From Ectocarpus siliculosus (taxonomy: Eukaryota; Sar; Phaeophyceae; Ectocarpales; Ectocarpaceae): a stretch of 59,915 bases of DNA. Of the stretch, positions 41,439-52,800 are shown piece after piece. Where the stretch lies: assembly GCA_000310025.1 (NCBI GenBank), contig FN649726.1:489585-549499 (forward strand). The letters run 5' to 3'. Within the stretch, counting starts at the first letter, position 1, and each line of letters starts with the position of its first letter. Below the pieces are notes generated by a model. The model did no database searches. It was not told the origin of the DNA and was given only the letters and a program-made list of their open reading frames with translations. Both the position numbers and the translations under genes were made by a program.

Positions 41439-41733
41439 TTAAAGGAGGGGAAGCCGTGGGCGGTAGCTTGCTCCTAGAGATAGATGAAGGTAGGTTCTGT
41501 CGTTGACACGCTTGTCCACGATCACGTTGAGATGAGAAAGTAGCTTGTTATTGCTGAGAGACGATCAGCAAGGGTCTGAGGTGAAGTGGGGATCCAACTT
41601 CACCTCAGGGGGTACGCAGACTAGACAAATCCTAAGAGGGTAGGTGTCTGAAGGGTATACCTCCTGGGACCGACCCACATCCTATCAACAATAAGATGTA
41701 CCCTATTTAAGCTAGCAGCCACACTCCTTAACA
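41439..41733 (-). repeat. 5' LTR of the 14-kb element
   Basis: 295 bp, identical to 27733-28027 except one base. It should hold the element's promoter; TTTAAATAGGG-type AT-rich wording near the TG end is the only visible hint. Confidence 0.9.
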
Positions 41734-41738
41734 TAGAT
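41734..41738. other. Target-site duplication TAGAT (right)
   Basis: Pairs with 27728-27732. Confidence 0.85.
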
Positions 41739-42721
41739 AAGTCGATATATATATCTGTTTTTGCTTCACAGCAGGACAACTTCAGGTTGACATTTTTGTT
41801 TGACACCACCGGAGGCCGGTGGATCTTTACGAAGTCTATGTTCCGTTTTATTTTTTTTAACGATTTTACCCCGGAGACGCAGGAAAGGATAAAATGAATG
41901 GCAACATGTACCACTTCGTGACGTCACATAGATAGGATGACAAAAGAAAAGTTGGAAAAGAAGAATACGGTAACCTGTAGTCTATTTCACATTAAATTTG
42001 TTAGTACACGCCGGACTTCTTCCACACATCTGGGTTCGAATCCAAACACCAAACTGAAATACCCTAATATTATCGATCGCCCTCGACAATTTGGGACGTT
42101 TGCCACCAGTTCGTCGTGCTCCGGCGTCCGACCCATTGAATATACCTCCTGGAGTGAGTACGCGAACAACTCATCACAACACTACACCGTAGTTCTCCAC
42201 CAGAAGACCAAAAAACGTGTCGCAGGCGCTGCCAATTGAAATGGCTTTCTTCTTTGATGTACCGGCGAAGATTTGCATCTTTTGGGGACGGCTGCAGTGG
42301 TTATTCAATCAACTGCCGTCACACTAGACACCCCGTGAGGATGATGCGTACTGCGGAATTACAGGAAAGACCGAGTACGTGTTGGAGTCCATGCCAACTG
42401 CAAAGGGCAACAAAAACCATGATCGTGCGCCTGAGTGTCCCAAACATGTAATACTATCAGGTTGAAACAGCCGGACGCCAAGTGTGGAAAAGGGCTCGTA
42501 TGACCCGACTTTCGGTGCACATCAGCATCAACTGATGAAGTAAGCAGTATGACACCGACACAGCAATCGGGAAAAATTGAATACTTTTATTGGGCCTTCC
42601 TAAAGATTCCGAAAGACGACACGCACGTCGTTCACACGTCCACCCCCACCAATAGGTTTCTAGCGCTCAACCCTACCACACAGCAACCCAGTGCTTTACC
42701 ACGCACTGTACACCCCAACTC
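41739..42721. other. No gene seen
   Basis: Sequence to the right of the element, so it was continuous with 27.7 kb before insertion. Only short frames without motifs. Confidence 0.5.
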
Positions 42722-43390
42722 ATGACCGATCCAAGAGATCGCGGCAACAACCGCCGTCGAGACGACACAAGCACAAGGAACCGCCGGTACCGAGTTGTCA
42801 ACGCCACCGACATAAACACGCGTCGAGGGGCTCAGCGTGCTGCCTCCGCCGATGCCCTCAACGCCCATCGTAGAGCACAATATTCCGCGTCGGCAGAGGC
42901 CATCAACAGCCGTCGTAGAACTCGCCATGCCGACAGAGCACAACAGCTCAACGCCGCACGTCGACGGCGTAGAGCGACCGTCATCAACAACAAAAGGGGG
43001 TTGCCCTTCAACGACATCTTTCACGCCGAGGACGACTCCACCTCACTACGAGCCATTGTTGGAGACCGCCAGCGAGCCTTGGAGGAGGCGCGACGAGACC
43101 AGGGCATCACAGCGCAGACCGGAGATCCTTGCCGGCATTGTGGCGCCAAACTGTTCGCTAAAGAGTCCAAGGGCATTTGTTGCAAGAATGGGAAGTACAT
43201 CCTCCCTCGACTGCCGCCACTACCCCCTTCATTGAAAGAATTGTACGATTCTCCGGAGCCATCAGCACAGAGGTTCAGGAAGGAATCGAGGATGTATAAC
43301 TGCCGATGCAACTTCGCCTCGCTCAACGTGGAGGATGGTGAACTCAAAAAAATGTTCGGTGACCATATCTTGTCCGTCCAAGGGAGGTGA
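42722..43390 (+). pseudogene. Orphan N-terminus of a Helitron-type replicase/helicase
   Basis: 222 codons. After an Arg-rich start comes GDPCRHCGAKLFAKESKGIC, CKNGKYILP, LPPSLKELYD, RFRKESRMYNCRCNFASLN. The CxHCxA..E....CC.xGK pattern, FR...R.YN and FASL are the Helitron helicase-like N-terminal pattern. The Rep nuclease and Pif1 helicase domains that should follow are absent. The end at 43390 could be a stop (TGA) or a donor (GGAG|GTGAGA), but I find no continuation in the next 3 kb. A host gene carrying a captured fragment is less likely. Confidence 0.65.
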
Positions 43391-46289
43391 GATCGATTCA
43401 CATGTGCAACGATATATACTACAATTGTATAATGAGGTATAGATTCATTCGTGTGGTCTTTCATTTCTATTTTCCTTCGTGGTTTAAAACACGTTTGATT
43501 CGTTCGATAGCATATAATTGAGTGTAGATTAGTTCGTGTGATCTTTCGTATATATCTTTATTCGTGTTACAAAATACAATACATCCATATAAAAGCGTAT
43601 TTTCGTCTTTTCTTCTGTACGACGCAATACCCGTACACCTTCCGATACAAAAAACAATGTCACTAACATCAACAATAATTTCCCTCCTCCGTTCATATTC
43701 CATTCACACACCGCATCACAAGTTCGTACATCCTGCGCTCTCCCCCATGTACACCGTTCCTGCCCATCTCTTTGGCCAGAACTTACCATTCTGTTCGAGA
43801 CGGCGGCCATTCCAACGTTCAATGGCTCCTACATGACCCCAACTTCGTCTCTAGCCACCTCGACAAAGGGACCATGACGACGATACTGCGCGAGTTGCGA
43901 TCCACATCACCCTATGTCGGACGCCTCAAAGCCGCCATGAGCACTCGGTGGGTGCCTACCGTCACGACCTATACTTAAAGTTAGACTACAGCAAAGTATT
44001 CGAGTATCATTTGGCTCTGTTAGACATGTCGAACGTGCTTCCTGCTGCCAACATCCCCACATACCACTTCGTATCCATATTGTGCATATGTTTCTATGAT
44101 ATGTTGGGGAGGTGCTGAACGGGAGTTTTGTTTGATCCATCCGTTCTACTTCTCACGTATCTGGTGCGAATCATTCTACATCATTTCCACTTCCACCGTT
44201 CCTTTTCCAGGACTGAATCGGCTGCTATTTCGAGCTCCTTGGCATTCTCCGCGACCAAACGACTTCCCTATTCCACCCCGGACCGTGTTCCGCGTTACCC
44301 CTCTTCCCTCTAATACTTTACACAAACTTCAATTCTCACTTTCGTGTTGTCCGATAGCGATTCCACTTCGACGGATCATTCCCTGCCCCATACCGGACCG
44401 TCACAAATCGTTTGAACTCGGGAACGGCTTCGATGCGAACCGATGACCTTTGGATTGTTTGTTGAACCTGACCCGTCCTTGCATTTCCTGAATGCCGGCC
44501 CGTTCTGTACCACTCTCTCCCGAGAGGTAGTTGTGAATTCGTTCACTTACGAACCTTGCGTGGAACGCACTTTGAGGGGCGAGCGGAGATGAAAGCCATC
44601 ATCCGCGATTTCTTGTTCAGAAAGTAGTAGTATTGATGTGAACTCCTGGAATACCGCACAGGGGAGCCGAATTTCATAGCGTACCACCGTCGACCGGCCG
44701 TTCATATTTTTTATTTCATTAACCGTTACATGTTTGATCGACGTAAACTACTGAGTGAAATAAGCATGGGGACAAATTCCTGAACTTCCACGACTCTTGC
44801 CGGCCGTTCTTCAGATGCAGTTATTGTGCTTGTCAAGGTGCATATTTCAACGCATGGCACGCCTCCATTTACCTCGGGGATCGTACCATGCTGTCCCCAG
44901 ACGCCTTCAACAAACCCCCAGCGTTAAAGCACCAAACAAAATCGGAACAACGTGTGACTTTCAAACGGCGTCGGCTGTACATTCGGTCCACACCATCACG
45001 CACCGCTCCTCGTCAATCATCTTGGCAAACGTTCACACCCAAACATACCTACGCCATCCTTCCCAACGGGCCGAACATTCCGCTTCCATGCACCGTTTCT
45101 CACGGCCGAACCTCCACACACAACCCTTTTCAATTATGATCACCCGCACATGTCCCATACTGGCCGGCGTACTTGCTCCACTCCACAACTCGCCCATTTA
45201 CCTTTGCTATTCATCAAATTTCCATCCGCCCAACCGCTCCACCTGTCTCTCCTCCCGTTTTCATATATGCCCTGTCCTCGACCTTTCAATGGTTCGTTTA
45301 TCCACCCCCTTCGACTTTCATCCTGTCCGCCAACGTCCAATATACCATCACCTGCGTTCATACTATGGAATAAACAAACAAGACAAAAGACTCAGGCAGT
45401 GGGGGTGCTGGTGGACTCGGGTACGGGAGGAGGCAATTACGCGTCTTGGAAGTTCATTCAAGGAGTGGAAAGAAACCAGTATGGAGGAAAGAACATGGTG
45501 TCAACGAAGGGAAGGGGCCGACTACGAGCAGCTAATGTGTGTCCTTCATCGTCGTCGGCTCCATACTTGTGGATTGCCTCTTGGAAATTCTGGGAATCCC
45601 TCCATTCCAAGACAGCCATAGGTCGGCATCCGGCATTTTCTTTTTTTGTATGCATTTTTCTTCTTGTGCACTTTTTCCGTTGCACTTGCCATCGTCGCTT
45701 AATTACATGTTTGTGTCTTCAAACTTTCGCAGCCTGCCTTGAAACTTCTTCTTCATGAGCCTCCGTGGTAACTCCTCCGCGCACGGGTTACATGTAGTTA
45801 TGTCCTGCGCTTCGACCTTCATGATGGGTATTTTACCTCCCCGTCTTGCATTCGTGAATACCTGCGTCATACAGAAGGTCTTTCACGACGCAAACATCGA
45901 CGTCTCTTTTTCTTTTCTTCCCTTCGCACTCCTTCCTTCCGGCACTTCTCACACCAACTTCGAACGTGGGGTGCAATTTCCTCTCTTCGTACCTTTCTTG
46001 TCGGCAATCTCCATCATAATGTGCATAATGTGTACTTCGGTTTTTCGGCTTTACAATTTCCGATAGACCAGACTATGGACTCACACGTCCCTTCCCCCTC
46101 CGCAGGACCGCGCGCTCGTCGAGTGCCGAAGATTCTTCACAAATTCCTTACCTCTCCACTTCTCCCCCCTACAAATCCTCTACCCTTCTTCTTCTTCTTC
46201 TTTGCTTCCCCACGGACACTCACTACCATCGGGCCGGGATGTTGGCCCCCAGGCCCATTGGGGGGCGGGGGGCCAATCCTTAACCCTAG
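43391..46289. other. Low-information region, no gene supported
   Basis: Pyrimidine-rich, lower-GC sequence. Two long plus frames (44797-45621 and 45150-45758) show no domain, have Ser/Pro/His/Thr-rich composition and overlap each other, so I do not call them. A GC-rich hairpin (TTGGCCCCC...GGGGGCCAA) is at about 46240-46275. Confidence 0.5.
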
Positions 46290-46461
46290 TACTTATATAC
46301 ATACCGGACGCTGCACTGCAGTAAGTGTCTACCGTCCCCGACCGTAATACCTAAGATCTACCACTTTGGCTGCAAGATAGTGCTGGTACCACGTAGTAAT
46401 AGTTTGGAAGCACCAAGGCAAAGAGAGTACAAGTAGAGAGGAATTATGACTTATTGTTACG
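46290..46461. repeat. 168-bp dispersed repeat, copy 2
   Basis: Close match to 25759-25926, starting TACTTATATACATACCGG. It lies just left of the foldback structures. Confidence 0.75.
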
Positions 46462-46565
46462 ATAACGACACGGATTTTTCTGGAAGTGCTGGTTACAGGG
46501 ATTACAACCCTGGGTTTTACCGAGGTCCAACAGCTCTAACAGGCTGAAGGACCCCGGTTGTACTT

Positions 46566-46647
46566 TTGTTAAGATGCACAGCATATCCACTATGCTACAA
46601 GTCAGCGCTGACTTGTAGCATAGTGGATATGCTGTACATCTTAACAA
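46566..46647. repeat. 82-bp near-perfect palindrome
   Basis: The arms meet without a loop at the centre of GTCAGCGCTGAC (46601-46612). One mismatch per arm. It would form a 41-bp hairpin. Confidence 0.9.
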
Positions 46648-46931
46648 CATGCCTATCCTCACCCAAGTCAGGGCTGACTGAGTAGTTTAATGGGTAATCC
46701 TTTCTAACAAAACATACACTCTCCGCTCGTTGCCACCCGGCTGGTCACTGGGATATTTAGAAGTAGGGCTCTCCGGGGACGGACCCCTCGCCAGGCGCTG
46801 CCGGAAAAAGAACTAATGGTGCTTGTGAAAGTGACCAGCCGGGATGCAACGAGCCGAGAGTATATCTTTTGTTAGAAAGGCTTACCCATTAGACTACTCA
46901 GTCAGCGCTGACTTGGGTGAGGATAGGCATG
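46648..46931. repeat. Foldback element: 102-bp inverted repeats around an 80-bp loop
   Basis: 46648-46749 and 46830-46931 are inverse copies, about 93% identical. The GTCAGCGCTGAC palindrome (one copy GTCAGGGCTGAC) lies in each arm, and it is the same core as the centre of the neighbouring palindrome. Confidence 0.9.
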
Positions 46932-46979
46932 TATGTTACAGTCGTGATCAGCAGGTTCCACGCCGTAATTGCCTTTTCT

Positions 46980-49388
46980 ACTCTGTCACTCGAATGCACC
47001 CTACGCATCTCCTCCATGCTCACTCCTTCTTTTCTCCGCGCCGACACCGGAAGGATCTGCCTGTCCAACAACGTCGTGTGGATCAACCGCCGCACCGCCG
47101 TGCCGGCGCCGGTACCGGCCAGCGGGGGGGGTTCTTCGGTCACCGCGGCGCCCTCGCCGGCCACCGCCGTTCCTGCAGCCGCTGCCGCACCGCCACCGCC
47201 ATGGACATCGCGGACGTACACCTACACCCCGCCCACAGCGACCACCGCTTCGCCGCCGCCCGCTTCTCCGTCGATCTTCACAGGGTCCGGAGCCGCGTCG
47301 CCGGTCTCCACGGCGTCGTCGAGTGCACCGCCGTCCACCGCAGCCACGCCGCCCCGTCCACCGCCGACACCACCGCCCGCAAGCGCCGCCGCTCCCGCTC
47401 CCCATCGCCCGCCGCTTTCACAGCGAGCCGTCAGAGAGTTGGGCGAGAAGGAAACCAGAGTACATGGCCGTACGCGCGGCGACCGAGTGCGCTTCATGGA
47501 TGAGCAACAGCAACCGCCGTCGCCGTCAGGTGGCGGCACCGCTCTCCAACACCGCCTTGGGCTGCTATCGATGATGGGCAAGGATGCGCTCGTCTCGTCG
47601 CTCGCCACCCGGGAGGCCGTCGATCAAGGACGTCGAGACCTGCCACCGTCCGCCAGCATCGCCCCTCCCGCTCCCCCACCGAAGATACGAGTTTAGCAGG
47701 CCATGGGAGCGGGGGGGGCGCAGGAGCTGGAGGGCCGGGGGGCCTGCACATGTTCGCAGCAATGTTCGCCACCCGCGAGGATGTGGAAGCTACTCTTCGT
47801 GCCAAACGCCCTCCTGACAAGACGCCGGACCTTCCTCACTGCCTAGCCAGCGACCTCCGAGTGCCGAAAACGTTCAAGGAGGCCATGCGGTCTCAACATT
47901 CAGAGTTGTGGGATGATGCAGTCGGTCGGGAGTTTTTCGGTCTGTTGGATGCAGGTACTTTTAGTCCGGTGTAGCAACCAGTAGAAAACTTCATCAACGC
48001 CAAGTGGGTATTCAACTGTAAGGCAGACGAGTACGGATGGCCGACGAAATTCAAGGCAAGACTTGTAGCGCGGGGGGACATGCAGAGGGCTTCGATTGAT
48101 TTTGGATAATTGTTTGCACCCACCGTATCCGTGTCTAGTGTGCGTTTGTTGGCAGCATTGGCATGTGAGCAGAACCTTGACTTGTGCCATTTCGATATTC
48201 AGCAGGCATTTGTGTAGTCTGAGCTTGAAGAGGGTGTTTTCATGCATCTCCCGCAAGGTTGTGGTAGGTTATCTGGACTGATCGTGAAGCTTGCAAGAGT
48301 CTGTACGGTTTGAAGCAGGCATCACGACAATGGCATGCGTATCTGACGAGGTGTTTGTTACTTTTAGGATTTGTGCAATGTTTGGCGGATGCATGTGTTT
48401 TTCGATTTATGGAGGATGGATGTGTGATCATGATCATCGTGGTCCACGTGGATGACATTTTTGCCGTAGGGCAGAAGGAGAGATGTGACAATTTTGGCAG
48501 AGACCTCAACGAGATGGTCCCCGTGAAGAACCTTGGGGAGTTGAGGTGGTACTCCGCGTGCTTTTACCAGAGAGATCTAGAGAGAGGCCTTTTGAGGATC
48601 TCGCAGCAAAGGTTTGCAGAAGAGTTGGCTGCAGAGTACGGCGTTGAGTGGGGGAAGAGTGTGCCCTTGCCTGTGAGCATGAAGCTCACCGACTTTTACG
48701 AGAACGAAGCGTGTGCTGATGTCCCTTTTCGCGAGTTGGTAGGTTCCCTGATGTGGTTGGCCACTCAAACCAGGCCTGACATCGCGAATGCAGTACGAGC
48801 AGTAGCGCGGTATTGCGCGTCTCCCAAGATGGTGCACTGGAAGGCAGCACTTGGTATTTTAGGGTACGTGTGTAGAACGAGTTGGATGGGGATTACATTT
48901 GAGAGGGGAGTGGTGACTGGCATGAGCATGCAGGTGTTTGTGGATGCTGACTATGCGAGCAAGGCAGCAGACCGTAGGTCGGTCTCAGGAGGACTAGTGA
49001 TGTGTGGGGGTGGGGGTGCCACTTGGTTTTCGAGGACGCAGAAGTGCGTTACGCTTTCCACAACGGAAGCAGAGTATGTAGCAATTGCCGACGTCTTGAA
49101 GGAAGTGCTTTTCTTGAGGCAGGTTTGGCGTTTTGTGTTGCAGGTATGCCGTGCATTCAGGTCTTTGAGGATAATCAGGGAGCGATTCAGATTGCGCACA
49201 ACCCGATTACGAACTCAAACTCTAAGCACATTGATGTACGGCATCACTTTATCAGGGAACTGGTAGAGAGGAAGGAGATTTCGATTACTCATGTGACGTC
49301 GGAGTTTCAGCATGCAGATTTCTTGACGAAGGCTATCAGCAAGGAATCTTTTGCGTTGCACAGAGACTTTGTGATGAATTTGCAGTGA
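46980..49388 (+). pseudogene. Decayed Ty1/copia pol (link region, RT, RNase H)
   Basis: A Pro/Ala-rich link (47100-47690) follows a NNVVWINRR-like integrase tail. RT begins about 47800 (AMRSQHSELWDDAVGREF, INAKWVFNCKAD, KARLVARG). In-frame stops occur at about 47972, 48107 and 48215. The frame then shifts, giving YGLKQASRQWHAYL, VVHVDDIFAVG (the copia VDD box), YSMLAT-like GSLMWLATQTRPDI and VDADYASKAADRRSVSGG of RNase H. A second shift near 49130 leads to EDNQGAIQIAHNP, KHIDVRHHFIRE and DFLTKAI, ending at 49388. Gag, protease and most of integrase are missing. Confidence 0.85.
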
Positions 49389-49445
49389 AAGAAGCGTGTT
49401 GGGATCAAATCGTGCTTTGCCGTGGAATGGAAGAGAGAGGATATG

Positions 49446-49730
49446 TGTTAAGGAGTGTGTTGCTGTAGGGCCTAGATAGGGTACATCTTAGTCTAGTATA
49501 GGATGTGGGATGTCCGTGAGGTATACCTCTCAGGGACCATACCACATCAGGACTCAGCTATCTGCGTGACCCCTGGTTGCTAGGAGGATCCCCTCCTCAA
49601 TCAGACCTTCCTCGCTCTCAATTCAAGCAACATCTCATTTCTACACAATCGTGGAGACAAGGCATCAAGCGACCGTACCTCTTTCTTTACCCTAGGACCC
49701 AGCTGCTTCCAACAGCTGGACCTCCTTTAT
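49446..49730 (+). repeat. LTR related to that of the 14-kb element
   Basis: Starts TGTTAAGGAGTGTG and shares GATAGGGTACATCTTA, ATAGGATGTGGG and GAGGTATACC with the 14-kb element's LTR, in the same order, and the end CCTCCTTTA. A PBS-like CTGGCGTCGTCTGGC follows at 49733. It is preceded by a purine tract GGAATGGAAGAGAGAGGA that would also suit a copia 3' end. Confidence 0.8.
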
Positions 49731-49873
49731 ATCTGGCGTCGTCTGGCAAGTCTACGGGTAAGCTAGCGTTGGACGCGGCGCTGCTCCCGTTGTTGCTTGG
49801 TGTCTTCTCTTTTTTTTCTGATTGCTTGTTGCTTGCAATTTTAGGTCTCACCAACTACGAGAGCTTGTTTTGA

Positions 49874-52800
49874 GTGCCCCGGGCACTCAGGGATCGGATG
49901 CCCGCCTACGATGCGTTTGCCGCGAGCGCACGTGAATGGGATCTAGCGACGGATTCTCGCATTGGAGATGTTTCAGGTGTAGCGGGAGACTTCTCGTATG
50001 TTCGTCAACCTCCTCGCGCTCTTCTCTCTGTGACTTCGTTGCACGAACGAGGTCATTTCAGTAGCAGACCAAACTTGTTCACGGCAGCCACGGCTACTTG
50101 CTTTGTGCGGTCGTGCGCGAGATGACAGCATGCTTCCCTCATCCACTGCCGAGACTGCTTTTGTGCCCGCATATCGCCCGGCATCTGCTGATTATCCGGT
50201 GGTGCTGTCGGATTTGACTCCGCGCACCGCAAGTTGGCGAGCTCTTGCTGTACATCATTTGGGTGTGCGCCACGCCTTTCGCTTCCCGTCTGTTTTTCGT
50301 GAAAACGTGACTGTAATTCTTGGGACATTTTTATCTTTGAAAGCCGTTGAGCTGGGGCAACGCCTCCCTCTCAAACCGATGGGCGTGAATACACGTACAC
50401 CTTCTCGCCTCGTGCCTGAGCGGTTGGCTGCTTTGCGCACTTTTTGGTCGAAGAAGTTAGCGTCTCCGGCCGATACGGGTTCTTTTGTGCTGGCGTCCAC
50501 GTCCGTGTGGATGTGGAACAAGGACATTTTGAAGGTCTTTTCTACTTGGTTGGCTCCGCTCAAATTGCCAGCTCATCAAGCTTTCATCACTGGCCGCATG
50601 TTGTCATGTGGGTATCTGCGTGTTGCTTTTGCGCCGCTGCCCTCTCCTGCGATGGGGGGTGCTTCTGCTGTTTCTACCGCCGACTATGATAGCTCTTCTA
50701 GTGACCCTGCTGGCATGGAGTGTGAGAATCAGATGCAAGCTGAAGATCAGGAAGAATCCCTCTCCGACGAGGACACTCGTTTATTTTGGGCAGATCAGGT
50801 GGCACAAGAAGAAGCAGAACAGGCTGAACGTGCACGGCAGTCGGTCCTTTTCGCTCAGCATCGGCGTACTAATGCTGCTGCTGACGATTTGTTGCATTTG
50901 GATGCCGCTTTGCATGTTCCTGAGGATACAGGCACTTTGTTGCCCGCGGAATCTGCTGCAGCTGACGTGAGTGTCGGAGGCGACCTGTTGATGTCGGAGA
51001 ATGTGCCGGATAATGCTTTTGAGCAGTCTACAGATTCAGGTAAAGTGACGGCCGGGGCCCGGAGTACCTCGGCGCCTGCAAGTGTTTCTGTTGGAGTTGC
51101 TGCTTCGGGATTTGGAGTTGCTGATGCTGCTGGAGTTTTCGCTGGAGCTGTGGGAGCTGATAGGCCTTTGTTGTCTTCGGAGACTGCTGGATCTGCTGGA
51201 AGGTTAGTGCATTCGAAGTCTGCTGGAGCGGTTGGCGCTGGACATAGAGCTGATGGTGTAGGTGCTTTGCCGCCTCGGGGCGAACACTTTCATGGAGTTT
51301 CCGCTGGAGTTTCCGTTGGAGTCGACGGCGCCCACCGTTTTCCGGCGTACCCGGAGTCTGCTGTTCCTGCTGCTGCTACTGGTTATGACCCCTCGATGCC
51401 GAACGATCTCCGGGATGCGGACATCGAAAACATGAGTAGTGCAGAGTACACGTTGTGGGAACAGCGCATAGTCTCCCACAACACCAAGCTGGAGAAGGAT
51501 CTACAGCGTAGACGGGAGGAAGAGGAGGCCGAAGCTGCGGCTCGGGCGGAAAGGAAGCGTCGTTCCCAGGAGTTGTTGGCCCGTCATTCTAGGCTGCTGA
51601 AAGGTGAGTTCCCGGGGCCAACACCGTCCGCTTCTCGTCGTGCGCCTATGGACTCAGTGCGTGCAGGAGGTTCGTCATTGCCCACTTTTTCCGTGACGCT
51701 GGCGGGAGCTTCGCGGACCGCCGCTGGGGAGGGAACCTCCATCGCTGTGCCGGATTGTGTGGAACAAGATGGCGATCATGTCTTCCTCTCGCGTACTTTT
51801 GACACGCGTGCCACCCAACTACCTTTTGACCACACCCATCGGGTTGATGCTGTGGCAGCGTGGCATTCGTGCCGCAGGTTTGCAGAACTGTTTTTCCGTG
51901 ACAGGCATGTGCAACATGTCCAATTTGGAGACCTTTTGAACCCGCACTTTCTTAATTCCTTGACGCCGTTTGAGCGTCCCAATGTGCACCAGCTCCTATT
52001 CAGCCTTCGCCATGCCCACTGGCCGCAGCAAGACGACGCTACGCAGTTCGCTCAATCTGCGGGTAACGGCTCGTACGCTGGATCACCGCGGGGACAGGGC
52101 GGCTATCCGCAGCACCAAGCCACGGAATATCGCGCATATATATGCCGACGAAGGGCGTGATCGTCACAGGGCTCGGGACTTCAACAACGAAGACGAGCGT
52201 GTTGGGGACCAGGCCAGGCACGAGAAGCGGAAGAAATCCAAGCGTTCTGGAAGCCGCCGCCACCGGGACGACAGCAACCGTGACCACGACCACAGCGACC
52301 ATGAAGACCGAGACGGCAACCGTCGCAGAAGGCAAGTGTGTTATGACAGGGATGAGTCTGATGATAGTAGTGTGCCCTCTGAGGAAGAAAAAGTCGAGTC
52401 TGGAGTTGGACTTGGCATGGCTCGTCCTGGGCAGTCGCGCTCGTCTATTCCTGCAGTGCCTCCGACTGTGAACTCCTTGGCGTACCGTTTGGCGGATATG
52501 CAGTTGAGGGAACACTCTAAGGCTGTGCGAGAATCTGCAATTCCGGATGTTGAAAATGGTAGGCCCTCGGCCACAGTTTTGCCTATGGAGACACGTCGCC
52601 CTTTGTCACAACCTGCAGCTTCCACTCCCGTGTCACGCACCGAAAAGTTGCTAGAAGAACTTCTCACCCATCTTCGACCGTCACCGACATCGCACCGTGG
52701 TGGAGTGGACGTTGTAGCTGTCTCGCGTGAATCTGTCCACCGCTCTGACACACGTACAGCTGAAGATCGACGTTCGCGGTCGATTAGCCGTGTCGAGGAT

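Larger units (their letters stand above)
27733..41733 (-). mobile_element. Young Ty3/gypsy-type LTR retrotransposon with NADAR and chromodomain, 5' part inverted
   Basis: A 14,001-bp element transcribed on the minus strand. The LTRs (27733-28027 and 41439-41733) are both 295 bp and I see one difference (27926 G versus 41632 C). The 5-bp target duplication TAGAT is at 27728-27732 and 41734-41738. LTRs begin TGTTAAGGAG on the coding strand. The order from the 5' LTR is: primer-binding site; an inverted block with the gag N-terminus; gag C-terminus with zinc knuckle; UGA; pol with NADAR, protease, RT, RNase H and integrase; UAA; chromodomain and Tudor-like module; about 1.2 kb non-coding; 3' LTR. 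RT-RNase H-integrase order and the chromodomain place it in Ty3/gypsy. The near-identical LTRs mean recent insertion. Confidence 0.9.

Noticed and set aside
44797-45758. Two overlapping plus-strand open frames of 274 and 202 codons
   Set aside because: No family motif, skewed Ser/Pro/His/Thr composition from pyrimidine-rich DNA, and mutual overlap; likely chance frames.
46917-47405. Pro/Ala-rich frames on both strands at the foldback edge taken as a new gene
   Set aside because: They run directly into copia RT sequence and fit the variable link between copia integrase and RT.
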